This document shows positions 34,951 through 44,121 of a stretch of 64,000 nucleotides of DNA, piece by piece; the stretch's first letter is position 1, and every line of letters starts with the position of its first letter. The position numbers and the translations under genes are program-made. Under the pieces are notes generated by a model, which had not been told where the DNA came from, searched no databases, and saw nothing but the letters and a program-made list of their open reading frames with translations. The stretch comes from UBA4717 sp045580165 (lineage in GTDB: Bacteria; Bacillota; Clostridia; Oscillospirales; CAG-272), in assembly GCA_045580165.1 (NCBI GenBank), contig JAZNNG010000019.1, forward strand, positions 62,001 to 126,000, written 5' to 3'.

Positions 34951-35427
34951 TCAGTTAAACAATGACATTACAGCAACAACTAACTGCGAGCCAACAGTCA
35001 TAATAATACCTGCGGTAACAACACCGACACAGATAGAAACAACCGATTTCCATTTCGGCATATCAAAAAGGGCAGCAACAAGCGCTCCTGTCCACGCGCC
35101 TGTTCCCGGAAGTGGGATAGCTACGAATACATACAATCCGAAAATTGCATATTTTTCAATCTTAGGGCGGTTCTTCTCTGCTTTCTGATAAACCCAATTT
35201 GAAACCTTGGAAAAGAGCTTGATACTACATCCTCTCATCCACTTGAGTACTGCTTTTACGAAAAATAAAATTACGGGAATCGGCAGACAGTTTCCTATTA
35301 TACTCACAACAAGTGTGGGAAGCCACGGGATCCCCATTCCCGTGCCTATCGGCACGGCTCCACGTAGCTCGATAAGCGGTACCATCGACACGCCGAAAAC
35401 TATAAGATATTTCAAAAGTAAGCTCAC
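34951..35427 (-). CDS. Small multi-drug export protein family
   Basis: This 158-residue integral membrane protein of the small multi-drug export (PF06695) family contains SMVPLIELRGAVPIGTGMGIPW near residue 15 and LFVAIPLPGTGAWTGALVAALF near residue 105, the paired motifs of this group. About four hydrophobic segments are seen. The start is a GTG with GAGGT upstream. Despite the family name the transported compound is unproven. It lies between the riboflavin S-component gene and the isomerase pair. Confidence 0.82.
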   Translation of the reverse strand: MSLLLKYLIVFGVSMVPLIELRGAVPIGTGMGIPWLPTLVVSIIGNCLPIPVILFFVKAVLKWMRGCSIKLFSKVSNWVYQKAEKNRPKIEKYAIFGLYVFVAIPLPGTGAWTGALVAALFDMPKWKSVVSICVGVVTAGIIMTVGSQLVVAVMSLFN

Positions 35428-35445
35428 TTTTTACCTCATCAATTT

Positions 35446-36060
35446 TTAAATATGTAATATTTTAGATATTCTCTTGTAAAGGACAAGCGAAATGATCGAG
35501 CATACTATACCCTTAAGCAAATTAAACGGTGCAACTGCGAAAATCACCATTGTTTTAAGATCGGTTATCAAGGGATTTATATTTGTTGCCATACCTACTA
35601 TTGCTTCGATAGACATACCGTAAAGGGTTGAAAAAGCGGGAATAAGAATAAAATAATTAAGTACACCGCCTACGGCTGCGAGTGAAACCGCGCCTGTGAT
35701 CATACCGATAACCGCACCCTTTATGGTTTTATTGTATTTATATATCAACGCTGCGGGAAGTATAAATGAACATCCGGTAACGAAATTTGCAAATTCACCG
35801 ACGTACGCCGTCGTAGTTCCGTTAAACAAAATATTAAGGAGATTCTTTAAAAGCTCCATAATAACACCGGCAATAGGGCCGATAGCAAAAGAGCCCATCA
35901 TTATAATGGCTTCAGACAAATCGAGCTCATAAAACGAAGGGGCAAGAAAAGGAAGCGGAAACTCAAAAAGCATAACTACCGTCGCTATTGCAGAAAGTAT
36001 TGCAATTTTAATTGCGTAACGAAGGCCGTTTCCGCGCTTGTTTATAGCATTGTTATTCAT
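35446..36060 (-). CDS. ribU: Riboflavin ECF transporter S component (RibU-like)
   Basis: This 204-residue membrane protein with about six hydrophobic segments is the substrate-binding S unit of an energy-coupling factor importer. The sequence LFEFPLPFLAPSFYELDLSEAIIMMGSFAIGP near residue 40 is typical of the RibU family. The FMN riboswitch directly upstream supports riboflavin as substrate. The shared EcfA/A'/T energising module is not in this window and must be elsewhere. GAGGAG precedes the ATG. The unknown exporter gene follows 18 bases after the stop. Confidence 0.92.
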   Translation of the reverse strand: MNNNAINKRGNGLRYAIKIAILSAIATVVMLFEFPLPFLAPSFYELDLSEAIIMMGSFAIGPIAGVIMELLKNLLNILFNGTTTAYVGEFANFVTGCSFILPAALIYKYNKTIKGAVIGMITGAVSLAAVGGVLNYFILIPAFSTLYGMSIEAIVGMATNINPLITDLKTMVIFAVAPFNLLKGIVCSIISLVLYKRISKILHI

Positions 36061-36112
36061 ATTATTCTCCTCAAATTATATATTTTCTATAATTATGGGA
36101 GAAGATTGTCAA

Positions 36113-36256
36113 AATAAAAAATCCTCGCAGACACCGCGAGGATGACGGCATCTTCTCTCATCCGGACTCTACCGTCGGCGCAGGAATTCCACCTGCTCGG
36201 CACTTTCGTGTTAGTGGGCTATACCACCGGTATGGATTTTCACCAATTCCTGAAGA
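36113..36256 (-). promoter_or_regulatory. FMN riboswitch (RFN element) with terminator
   Basis: The RFN aptamer covers 36150-36256. Reading the minus strand it begins CTTCAGG and carries GGTGAAAATCCATACCGG, AGCCCAC and GAGTCCGGATGAGAGAAG. The terminator ATCCTCGC/GCGAGGAT followed by T lies at 36113-36143. FMN binding would reduce expression of the RibU-like gene. Confidence 0.96.
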
Positions 36257-36262
36257 TAATCT

Positions 36263-36290
36263 TATGCAGGGCTGAAATCAGCCCTGCATA
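36263..36290 (-). terminator. Hairpin at the end of the str operon
   Basis: A perfect 13-bp stem (TATGCAGGGCTGA and its complement) with a 2-base loop follows the tuf stop codon. The T run is poor, so it may also act by stabilising the 3' end. It stands just before the FMN riboswitch. Confidence 0.7.
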
Positions 36291-36323
36291 ATCAATCTTT
36301 AATTCAGAATATAACTACCGTTA

Positions 36324-37529
36324 TTATTCTTCGATATCAACAACTACGCCCGAACCAACAGTTCTACCGCCCTCACGGATAGCGAGACGGAGACCCTTTT
36401 CGATAGCGATAGGAGTGATGAGCTCAACGTTCATGATAACGTTGTCGCCGGGACGGCACATTTCAACGTCAGCGGGAAGGTTGATAACGCCTGTAACGTC
36501 TGTTGTTCTGAAATAGAACTGAGGTCTGTAACCGGAGAAGAAGGGCTTCTGACGGCCGCCTTCCTTTTCGGTAAGAACGTAAACCTGAGCGCTGAACTTT
36601 GTGTGGGGGTTGATGGAGCCGGGCTTACAAAGAACCTGACCTCTTTCAATACCCTTCTTATCGATACCACGGAGAAGCGCACCGATGTTATCGCCTGCTT
36701 CAGCTTCGTCCATGAGCTTGTGGAACATTTCGATACCTGTGATAACAGTTGTCTTCTTTTCGTCTGTAAGACCAACGATTTCAACTGTATCGGACATCTT
36801 AAGGATACCACGCTCTACTCTACCTGTAGCAACTGTACCACGACCGGAGATAGAGAATACGTCCTCGACAGGCATAAGGAAGGGCTGGTCAGCCTTTCTG
36901 TCGGGAGTAGGAATGTAGTTGTCAACTGCATCCATGAGCTCAAGGATAGGAGCGTAAACTGCATCGCTGGGATCCTTGCTTTCGGAAACGAGAGCTTCAC
37001 GAGCAGAACCTCTGATTATCGGAATATCGTCGCCGGGGAAATCGTACTGAGAAAGAAGGTCACGGATTTCCATTTCAACGAGGTCGAGAAGTTCAGGGTC
37101 GTCAACGATATCGCACTTGTTCATAAATACAACCATAGCGGGGATACCAACCTGACGGCCGAGAAGTACGTGCTCACGTGTCTGTGCGAGAGGTCCATCT
37201 GTACCTGCAACAACGAGGATAGCACCGTCCATCTGAGCAGCACCGGTGATCATGTTCTTAACGTAGTCAGCGTGGCCGGGGCAGTCAACGTGTGCGTAGT
37301 GACGGTTAGCGGTTTCATACTCAACGTGACGAGTGTTGATTGTGATACCTCTTTCTCTTTCTTCGGGAGCGTTATCGATCTGGTCGTATGCCATAGCCTC
37401 GATGTTAGCGTTACCGAGAGAGAGAGTCTTTGTGATAGCTGCTGTAAGAGTTGTCTTACCGTGGTCAACGTGACCGATTGTACCAATGTTAACATGGGGC
37501 TTGGTACGTTCAAACTTAGCCTTTGCCAT
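36324..37529 (-). CDS. tuf: Elongation factor Tu
   Basis: This 401-residue GTPase delivers aminoacyl-tRNA to the ribosome. Motifs are G1 GHVDHGKTT (19-27), G3 DCPGHADY (82-89), G4 NKCD and the C-terminal YRPQFYFRTTDVTG that contacts tRNA and kirromycin-type drugs. It is the last gene of the str operon, 76 bases after fusA, with AGGAGGA before the ATG. Confidence 0.98.
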   Translation of the reverse strand: MAKAKFERTKPHVNIGTIGHVDHGKTTLTAAITKTLSLGNANIEAMAYDQIDNAPEERERGITINTRHVEYETANRHYAHVDCPGHADYVKNMITGAAQMDGAILVVAGTDGPLAQTREHVLLGRQVGIPAMVVFMNKCDIVDDPELLDLVEMEIRDLLSQYDFPGDDIPIIRGSAREALVSESKDPSDAVYAPILELMDAVDNYIPTPDRKADQPFLMPVEDVFSISGRGTVATGRVERGILKMSDTVEIVGLTDEKKTTVITGIEMFHKLMDEAEAGDNIGALLRGIDKKGIERGQVLCKPGSINPHTKFSAQVYVLTEKEGGRQKPFFSGYRPQFYFRTTDVTGVINLPADVEMCRPGDNVIMNVELITPIAIEKGLRLAIREGGRTVGSGVVVDIEE

Positions 37530-37605
37530 TTTTAGTTCCTCCTAAAAATATAAAATTCATTAAAATAGTTATTGTATTAATAGCCTTTCGTCTTTTAACT
37601 GTAAA

Positions 37606-39690
37606 TTACTGCTGGTTCTTGCCGCGCTTTGCAATGATGTCTTCCTGAATTGACTTCGGAACTTCTGCAAAGTGGCTGGGTTCCATTGAATAGGTACCAC
37701 GTCCCTGTGTCATAGAACGGAGTGTGGTAGCGTATCCGAACATTTCAGACAGCGGAATCGCTGCTGTTACCTGCTGACCGCCTGCTACGGGATCCATAGA
37801 CTGGATCTGTCCGCGCTTGGAGTTTACGTGTCCGATTACATCACCGAGGTAATCATCAGGTGTTACTACAACAACCTTCATTATCGGCTCGGTAATTACG
37901 GGATCGCACTTTCTCATAGCTTCCTTGAATGCCATAGAAGCACAAATCTTAAACGCCATTTCGGACGAGTCAACTTCGTGATATGAACCATCGTAAAGAG
38001 TGATCTTTACGTCAACAACGTTGTAGCCTGCGAGGATACCGTTCTGCATTGCGCTCTGGAGACCGGAGTCTACTGCAGGGATGTATTCCTTCGGAATAGC
38101 ACCGCCGACTACCTTGTTAACGAATTCATAACCCTTACCGGGCTCGTTGGGTTCCATTGTGATCTTAACGTGACCGTACTGACCCTTACCACCTGACTGA
38201 CGTGCATACTTGTGGTCAACATCCGCGCTCTTGCGGATGGTTTCCTTATATGCAACCTGAGGAGCACCAACGTTAGCTTCTACCTTGAATTCGCGGAGAA
38301 GTCTGTCAACGATGATCTCGAGGTGGAGCTCACCCATTCCGGCGATGATAGTCTGACCGGTTTCGTCGTCTGTGTAGGTTCTGAAGGTCGGGTCTTCTTC
38401 AGCGAGCTTTGCAAGAGCAATGCCCATCTTTTCCTGACCTGCCTTGGTCTTGGGCTCGATAGCTACGCGGATAACGGGTTCCGGGAATTCCATAGACTCA
38501 AGTATAATAGGATGCTTGTCGTCACAGAATGTGTCACCTGTCGTTGTGTTCTTAACACCGCAAACAGCTGCGATATCGCCCGAGTAACAAGTGTCGATAT
38601 CAGCGCGCTCGTTGGAGTGCATCTGAAGGATTCTACCGAATCTTTCGTTCGACTTCTTGTTGGAGTTATAGACATTTTCGCCCTTTCCGATTACACCGGA
38701 GTAAACTCTGAAGAAGCAGAGCTTACCAACGAAGGGGTCTGTCATGATCTTGAACGCAAGTGCCGAGAAAGGCGCCTTGTCGTCTGCAGGTCTCTCCTCT
38801 TCCTCGCCTGTATCGGGGTTAACACCCTTAATTGCGGGAATGTCGAGAGGTGAAGGCATAAAGTCGATAACTGCGTCGAGCATCTTCTGTACGCCCTTGT
38901 TCTTATAAGAAGTTCCGCATACTACGGGAACGATCTGGTTAGCTATTGTAGCCTTACGGAGCGCCTTCTTGAGTTCATCAACGGTGATCTCCTCATCGTT
39001 CATATACTTTTCGAAAAGTGCTTCGTCTGTTTCGCAGATGGATTCAACCATTGCTGCTCTGTATTCTTCTGCCTGCTCCTGCATATCTGCCGGGATAGGC
39101 TCAACTCTCATATCCTTACCGAGGTCATCGTAATATACGTCAGCCTCCATATTCATGAGGTCGATAATTCCGCGGAATGTCGATTCTGCTCCGATAGGAA
39201 GCTGTATCGGCACTGCGTTTGCCTTAAGTCTGGACTTCATCATGTCGATAACTCTGAAGAAGTTTGCACCCATGATGTCCATCTTGTTTACGTACGCCAT
39301 TCTCGGAACCTGATACTTATCAGCCTGACGCCATACGGTTTCAGACTGAGGCTCAACTCCGCCCTTAGCGCAGAAAACTGTTACGGATCCGTCGAGAACT
39401 CTCAAGGAACGCTCTACTTCTACGGTAAAGTCAACGTGACCGGGTGTGTCGATGATGTTGATACGGTTGCCCTTCCAGTAACAGGTCGTAGCAGCGGAGG
39501 TAATTGTGATGCCTCTCTCCTGCTCCTGCTCCATCCAGTCCATCGTAGCGCCGCCATCGTGAGTTTCACCCATCTTGTAGGTCTTACCGGTGTAGAAGAG
39601 TATACGCTCAGTCGTCGTAGTCTTACCTGCGTCGATATGAGCCATTATACCGATATTCCTTGTGTTCTCAAGTGAATATTCTCTAGCCAT
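37606..39690 (-). CDS. fusA: Elongation factor G
   Basis: This 694-residue GTPase moves tRNAs and mRNA during elongation. G1 is AHIDAGKTTTTE near residue 17, G3 DTPGHVDF near 82 and G4 NKMD near 136; domains II-V are complete, ending in the EF-G tail YSMEPSHFAEVP. It lies in the canonical place between rpsG and tuf, with TAAGGAG before the ATG. Standard length and no missing motif. Confidence 0.98.
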   Translation of the reverse strand: MAREYSLENTRNIGIMAHIDAGKTTTTERILFYTGKTYKMGETHDGGATMDWMEQEQERGITITSAATTCYWKGNRINIIDTPGHVDFTVEVERSLRVLDGSVTVFCAKGGVEPQSETVWRQADKYQVPRMAYVNKMDIMGANFFRVIDMMKSRLKANAVPIQLPIGAESTFRGIIDLMNMEADVYYDDLGKDMRVEPIPADMQEQAEEYRAAMVESICETDEALFEKYMNDEEITVDELKKALRKATIANQIVPVVCGTSYKNKGVQKMLDAVIDFMPSPLDIPAIKGVNPDTGEEEERPADDKAPFSALAFKIMTDPFVGKLCFFRVYSGVIGKGENVYNSNKKSNERFGRILQMHSNERADIDTCYSGDIAAVCGVKNTTTGDTFCDDKHPIILESMEFPEPVIRVAIEPKTKAGQEKMGIALAKLAEEDPTFRTYTDDETGQTIIAGMGELHLEIIVDRLLREFKVEANVGAPQVAYKETIRKSADVDHKYARQSGGKGQYGHVKITMEPNEPGKGYEFVNKVVGGAIPKEYIPAVDSGLQSAMQNGILAGYNVVDVKITLYDGSYHEVDSSEMAFKICASMAFKEAMRKCDPVITEPIMKVVVVTPDDYLGDVIGHVNSKRGQIQSMDPVAGGQQVTAAIPLSEMFGYATTLRSMTQGRGTYSMEPSHFAEVPKSIQEDIIAKRGKNQQ

Positions 39691-39720
39691 TTGAATCTCC
39701 TTAAATTACTTCTCGGAAGA

Positions 39721-40191
39721 TCAATATCTGTAGTGAGCAAAAGCCTTATTAGCTTCAGCCATACGATGCGTTTCTTCCTTCTTCTTGAATGCACCGCCGG
39801 TGCTTCCTACTGCGTCGATGATCTCGGCTGCAAGTCTTTCAGCCATAGTTCTTTCGCCTCTGGATCTCGAGAATGTTGTTATCCAACGGAGGCCGAGTGT
39901 CTGACGTCTTTCAGGTCTTACTTCCATAGGAACCTGATAGGTCGAACCGCCTATACGGCGAGCCTTTACCTCGAGAACGGGCATAATGTTTTCAAGCGCT
40001 TCGTTGAATGCGTCAAGCGGATTCTTCGAAAGCTTTTCTTCTACTATCGCAAATGCGTCGTAGACGATTTTCTGAGCAACGCCCTTCTTGCCGTCGAGCA
40101 TTATATTATTGATAAGCTTTGTTACGAGCTTAGAATTATAAAGCGGATCCGGCAGAACGTCTCTTTTGGAAATTTTTCCTCTTCTGGGCAT
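39721..40191 (-). CDS. rpsG: 30S ribosomal protein S7
   Basis: This 156-residue assembly protein of the small subunit head starts PRRGKISKRDVLPDPLYNSKLV and ends NKAFAHYRY. I start at 40191 where the family begins and GGAGGGA sits about 6 bases upstream; in-frame ATGs earlier are not used in the family. In other bacteria S7 autoregulates the str operon; a specific binding site was not verified here. Confidence 0.97.
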   Translation of the reverse strand: MPRRGKISKRDVLPDPLYNSKLVTKLINNIMLDGKKGVAQKIVYDAFAIVEEKLSKNPLDAFNEALENIMPVLEVKARRIGGSTYQVPMEVRPERRQTLGLRWITTFSRSRGERTMAERLAAEIIDAVGSTGGAFKKKEETHRMAEANKAFAHYRY

Positions 40192-40391
40192 TGTACTTCC
40201 CTCCTTCATATAAAATAATGAATTCACAGGTACTCGAAAGATTTCTCCCGTTAATGCTTACCTTCAAAGGAAAAACTGCGGTTGTAAACATAAACACACA
40301 CTATTTTCTTTTGAGGAAACATAACTTTTTTAACTTCTCGTATACCTTCGCGGCATTTTAGCCGCATTGTTTTGAAGTAATTTTTGTACTA

Positions 40392-40805
40392 TTACTTCTT
40401 AGGACGCTTAGCACCGTACTTAGAACGAGACTGCATACGGTTGTTAACGCCTTGTGCATCAAGAGTACCACGGATGATATGATAACGTACACCGGGGAGG
40501 TCACGTACACGTCCGCCTCTTATAAGAACAACTGAGTGCTCCTGAAGTGTGTGTCCGATACCCGGGATGTAGGTTGTCGCTTCAAGTCCGTTTGTAAGTC
40601 TTACTCTGGCGATCTTACGAAGAGCCGAGTTAGGCTTCTTAGGGCTTGTTGTGGTAACCTTAGTGCATACGCCTCTCTTCTGAGGTGAAGGCTGGTCTAC
40701 GGCTTTCTTTGTGAGGGAGTTGAAGCCCTTCTGAAGAACAGGAGCCTTGGACTTGTATGTCTTTTCCTGTCTGCCGTACTTTACAAGCTGGTTAAATGTT
40801 GGCAT
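40392..40805 (-). CDS. rpsL: 30S ribosomal protein S12
   Basis: This 137-residue decoding-centre protein, first gene of the str operon, has the conserved streptomycin-site sequence TTSPKKPNSALRKIARVRLTNG with the usual lysine (wild type for streptomycin susceptibility in this motif), and RGGRVRDLPGVRYHIIRG. AAGGAGG precedes the ATG. A strong promoter is at 40930-40959. Confidence 0.98.
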   Translation of the reverse strand: MPTFNQLVKYGRQEKTYKSKAPVLQKGFNSLTKKAVDQPSPQKRGVCTKVTTTSPKKPNSALRKIARVRLTNGLEATTYIPGIGHTLQEHSVVLIRGGRVRDLPGVRYHIIRGTLDAQGVNNRMQSRSKYGAKRPKK

Positions 40806-40891
40806 ATTGCACCTCCTTAAAAAATAGTGAAATGTTTATATCTACAACCGCCGCATTACTTTGGCGAATGTATTCAAAACGCAGGTAAATC

Positions 40892-40917
40892 CGACGGAAG
40901 ACATAGCTCTCCCGTCG
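40892..40917 (-). other. Hairpin in the str operon leader
   Basis: A CGACGG/CCGTCG stem encloses 14 bases soon after the likely transcription start. It has no T run. A regulatory role is possible but untested. Confidence 0.35.
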
Positions 40918-40929
40918 AAAATACAATAC

Positions 40930-40959
40930 ATTATAGCATTATTTCCGTATTTTTGTCAA
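40930..40959 (-). promoter_or_regulatory. Promoter of the str operon
   Basis: On the minus strand TTGACA and TATAAT are separated by 18 bases with TGC just before the -10 box, a strong promoter expected for ribosomal protein genes. The gap 40960-41065 shows nothing else clear. Confidence 0.75.
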
Positions 40960-41065
40960 GTCGGTTTCGCGTTTTTGCAAAAATTTACAGAAAATCTCCG
41001 TTATGCACAAATTTCCTTGGCATATTTATATTATTTGTGCAATTTTGCGCAAATATTCACGGGGA

Positions 41066-43057
41066 TCAGTCGACTGCCATTGCGATATACTCGCTTCCGT
41101 GCTCGGAAATATAGTCTTTTCTTCCCTGCAGGTCGTCACCGAGGAGAATATTAAAGATGCGGCTCGTTTCAACAGCGTCGGTCTCGGTAACTCTTATGAG
41201 TCTTCGAGTCTCGGGGTTCATCGTGGTCTGCCACATCATTTCGGGCTCGTTTTCACCAAGTCCCTTTGAACGCTGAATGGTATATTTCGCGCCGCCGAGC
41301 TTTGCGAGGATGTCAAGCTTTTCCTGCTCGTTATACGCAAAGTATATCTTGTCCTTTGACGTGATCTCAAAAAGCGGTGATTCTGCTATGAACACCTTGC
41401 CGCTTTTGATAAGCGTCGGTAATAAACGGTAGAACATTGTAAGGATAAGAGTTCTGATCTGATATCCGTCCTCGTCGGCATCCGTACATATAATTATCTT
41501 GTTCCACCTGAGTGCGGAGATATCAAACGGCGGCAGGTCGCTTTTTACCTTTTCGGTAAATTCAACGCCGCATCCCACAACGCGGAGAAGGTCGGTGATT
41601 ATTTCACTCTTAAATATCTTATCGTAGGTGCTCTTTAGACAGTTCAGGGTCTTACCTCTTACCGGAATTATTGCCTGAAATTCAGCGGCTCTGCCGAGCT
41701 TTACTGACGTGAGCGCGGAATCACCCTCAACTATATAAAGCTCGCGCACCTCCGGATCACGGCTTCGGCAGTTTACGAACTTCTCTACTCTGTTAGAAAT
41801 ATCGATATTTCCCGAGAGTTTTTTCTTCAGACTCAGACGTGTGGTCTCGGCAGTTTCACGGCTGCGCTTATTGAGAAGGACCTGCGCGGCGATCTTTTCC
41901 GCCTCCATAGGATTTTCGGCAAAGTAGATTTCAAGATTACGTTTGAGGAAATCGGTCATTGCATCTGCGATAAACTTATTCGTAATAGCCTTTTTGGTCT
42001 GGTTTTCGTAAGACGTCTGAGTAGAAAAGCTATTGATTATAAGAACGAGCGATTCCTCAATATCGGCAAACGTGATCTTGCTTTCCTTCGCTTTATACAT
42101 CTTTCCGTTCTTCAGATACTTATCAAGAGCAAAGGCAAATGCTGTACGTACAGCCTTGTCGGGAGAGCCTCCGTGAACGAGGAAGCTCGAGTTATGATAA
42201 TACTCAATTACGTTTACGGTATTGGAAAAAGCAAAGGTAATATCCGCTTTAAGCTTGTAATCCTTCTGATCCTCCCTGTCGCGTCCGCTGGTTTCAAGCG
42301 TCCACGAAACGGGAGACGTCAAGGTATTCCCTCCCGTAAGCTTTGCGAGGTAATCGGTAATACCGTTCTCGTAATAATATTCGCTCTGCTCCATCGTGCC
42401 GTCGGTATTTTCATAATTGAGAACAAACCGCACGCCTGCATTTACGATAGACTGCTTGTCAAGAAGATCGGTAAAAAACTCCTTCGGTATATTTATGTCG
42501 GTAAAGACCTTCAAGTCGGGCTTCCAGCGTATTACCGTACCCGTTTTCTTTCTGGTCAGGTCGACCACCTCGAGCTCGCCTACCGGGTCACCGCCCTTGA
42601 AGCTCATCGAGGACATAGTATTGCCGTTGTATGATTTTACCGTCATATACTCGGAGCTATACTGCGTAGCGCAAGCGCCGAGGCCGTTAAGTCCGAGAGA
42701 ATAACCGTAGAACGAATTCTCGTCGTTATTGTTGTACTTTCCTCCTGCGTACATTTCGCAGAATATAAGCTCCCAGTTAAATCTTCCTTCTTTTTCATTG
42801 TATCCAAGCGGAACACCGCGTCCGCGGTCCTCTACCTCATACGAGCCGTCGGCAAAAACGGTTACGGTAATTACGTCACCGTAGCCCTCTCTTGCCTCGT
42901 CCACCGAGTTTGAAAGTATTTCAAAAAAAGAATGCTCACATCCCTCAAGTCCGTCCGAGCCGAATATTACCGCGGGACGCTTTCGTACGCGGTCCTTGCC
43001 CTTGAGAGACGTAATACTGTTATTGCCGTATTCGGCAGGATTCTGTTTCTTTGCCAT
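41066..43057 (-). CDS. Type IIA topoisomerase B subunit (GyrB/ParE-like)
   Basis: This 663-residue ATPase subunit of a type IIA topoisomerase has the GHKL ATP-binding region with EILSNSVDEAREGYGD, DRGRGVPLG and LGLNGLGACATQYSS. The Toprim domain has EGDSALTSVKLGRAAEFQAI and CTDADEDGYQIRTLIL. A C-terminal RSKGLGENEPEMMWQTTM matches GyrB/ParE. The length, between GyrB and ParE, and the QNPAEYGNNSITSLKGKDRVRKRPAVIFG start mark it as the clostridial ParE-like paralog. AAAGGA precedes the ATG. Its A subunit, usually adjacent, is absent from this window. Confidence 0.9.
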   Translation of the reverse strand: MAKKQNPAEYGNNSITSLKGKDRVRKRPAVIFGSDGLEGCEHSFFEILSNSVDEAREGYGDVITVTVFADGSYEVEDRGRGVPLGYNEKEGRFNWELIFCEMYAGGKYNNNDENSFYGYSLGLNGLGACATQYSSEYMTVKSYNGNTMSSMSFKGGDPVGELEVVDLTRKKTGTVIRWKPDLKVFTDINIPKEFFTDLLDKQSIVNAGVRFVLNYENTDGTMEQSEYYYENGITDYLAKLTGGNTLTSPVSWTLETSGRDREDQKDYKLKADITFAFSNTVNVIEYYHNSSFLVHGGSPDKAVRTAFAFALDKYLKNGKMYKAKESKITFADIEESLVLIINSFSTQTSYENQTKKAITNKFIADAMTDFLKRNLEIYFAENPMEAEKIAAQVLLNKRSRETAETTRLSLKKKLSGNIDISNRVEKFVNCRSRDPEVRELYIVEGDSALTSVKLGRAAEFQAIIPVRGKTLNCLKSTYDKIFKSEIITDLLRVVGCGVEFTEKVKSDLPPFDISALRWNKIIICTDADEDGYQIRTLILTMFYRLLPTLIKSGKVFIAESPLFEITSKDKIYFAYNEQEKLDILAKLGGAKYTIQRSKGLGENEPEMMWQTTMNPETRRLIRVTETDAVETSRIFNILLGDDLQGRKDYISEHGSEYIAMAVD

Positions 43058-43183
43058 TCTTTTATCCTTTCACTTTCTAAAATCAACGTCAAAAAACGGG
43101 TTGAAAACAATTACTTTTTTATTATATCACACTTTTTCGGTTTTGAAAAGACATTTTTGTCACATCGTTACCATCTTTTTCGG

Positions 43184-43212
43184 TTGACTTAAAATAATAG
43201 ATATGCTATAAT
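43184..43212 (+). promoter_or_regulatory. Promoter of the 43-55 kb operon
   Basis: TTGACT and TATAAT are spaced 17 bases apart with TGC before the -10 box, 40 bases before the first gene. Confidence 0.75.
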
Positions 43213-43251
43213 TTATTTAATATTTTCTTTTTCGTATGGGGACAATAAAAA

Positions 43252-44049
43252 ATGAACGTTGACAAAATAGTCGAGATTGCACGCGAGGCAGGAAAAATCA
43301 CCCTTTTAGCAAGCAGGGACAAAAAGGTATATACTAAGGAAGGACGCGCTAATTTCGTAACGGAATACGACACTCGCGTTCAGGAGTTCATCGTAGAAAA
43401 GCTGAAGGCGCTCTGTCCTGACGCTCTGTTTGTTTGCGAGGAAAGCGATTCCAACGACGGTTACGACGAATATCATTACAGATTTATTATCGACCCTATC
43501 GACGGCACCACGAACTTTATACGAAACGCGCCCGAATATGCGGTGTGTATAGGAGTTATGCGCGGTGACGAGCAGGTTTGCGGCGTAGTACACTGCCCTG
43601 CCCTTGATATAACCTATTACGCAGAGCACGGCAAGGGGGCATTCGCCGTCAAAGGCGGAGTAACTGAGCAGATTCACGTAAGCCCATCGGGGCTTGACGG
43701 CGCTATTATTGCCGCAGGGACGTCGCCCTATCTCGTTGAGCTGCTCGACACAACTCTCGGTCTCACGAGGCATTTGCTTGACCGCGCGGCGGACACACGA
43801 AGAAGCGGTAGCGCTGCCATAGATATCTGCCGTACCGCAGAAGGCGTTTATGACGTTATGTTCGAGTTCAGCAACTACGCGTGGGACTACACCGCCGCAA
43901 GCATTATCCTTACCGAGGCAGGCGGCAAATTCTGTGATCTTGACGGAAACACCATACGCGGAGATATCAGGTCGTCAGTGCTCGGAGGCACGCCTCTCGC
44001 AGTTGAGGAGTTTCTCGAATACAAAAAATTATACGGTAGCAAGGAATGA
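43252..44049 (+). CDS. Inositol monophosphatase family protein
   Basis: This 265-residue Mg-dependent, Li-sensitive phosphatase-fold protein has metal-site motifs VCEESD (62-67), DPIDGTTNF (81-89) and NYAWDYTAASIILTEAGG near residue 210. Related enzymes hydrolyse inositol phosphate, fructose bisphosphate or 3'-phosphoadenosine phosphate, so the substrate is open. It is the first gene of a long operon that includes addB and addA. The next reading frame begins in frame directly after its TGA, with a coiled-coil sequence that lacks a normal start. Confidence 0.9.
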   Translation: MNVDKIVEIAREAGKITLLASRDKKVYTKEGRANFVTEYDTRVQEFIVEKLKALCPDALFVCEESDSNDGYDEYHYRFIIDPIDGTTNFIRNAPEYAVCIGVMRGDEQVCGVVHCPALDITYYAEHGKGAFAVKGGVTEQIHVSPSGLDGAIIAAGTSPYLVELLDTTLGLTRHLLDRAADTRRSGSAAIDICRTAEGVYDVMFEFSNYAWDYTAASIILTEAGGKFCDLDGNTIRGDIRSSVLGGTPLAVEEFLEYKKLYGSKE

Positions 44050-44121
44050 TATAAGATCGATTCGAAGAATAAGCAGATACTGTCTTTAAGAAAAAAGCTG
44101 GAAGCGGAAAAAAGCAAGAAT

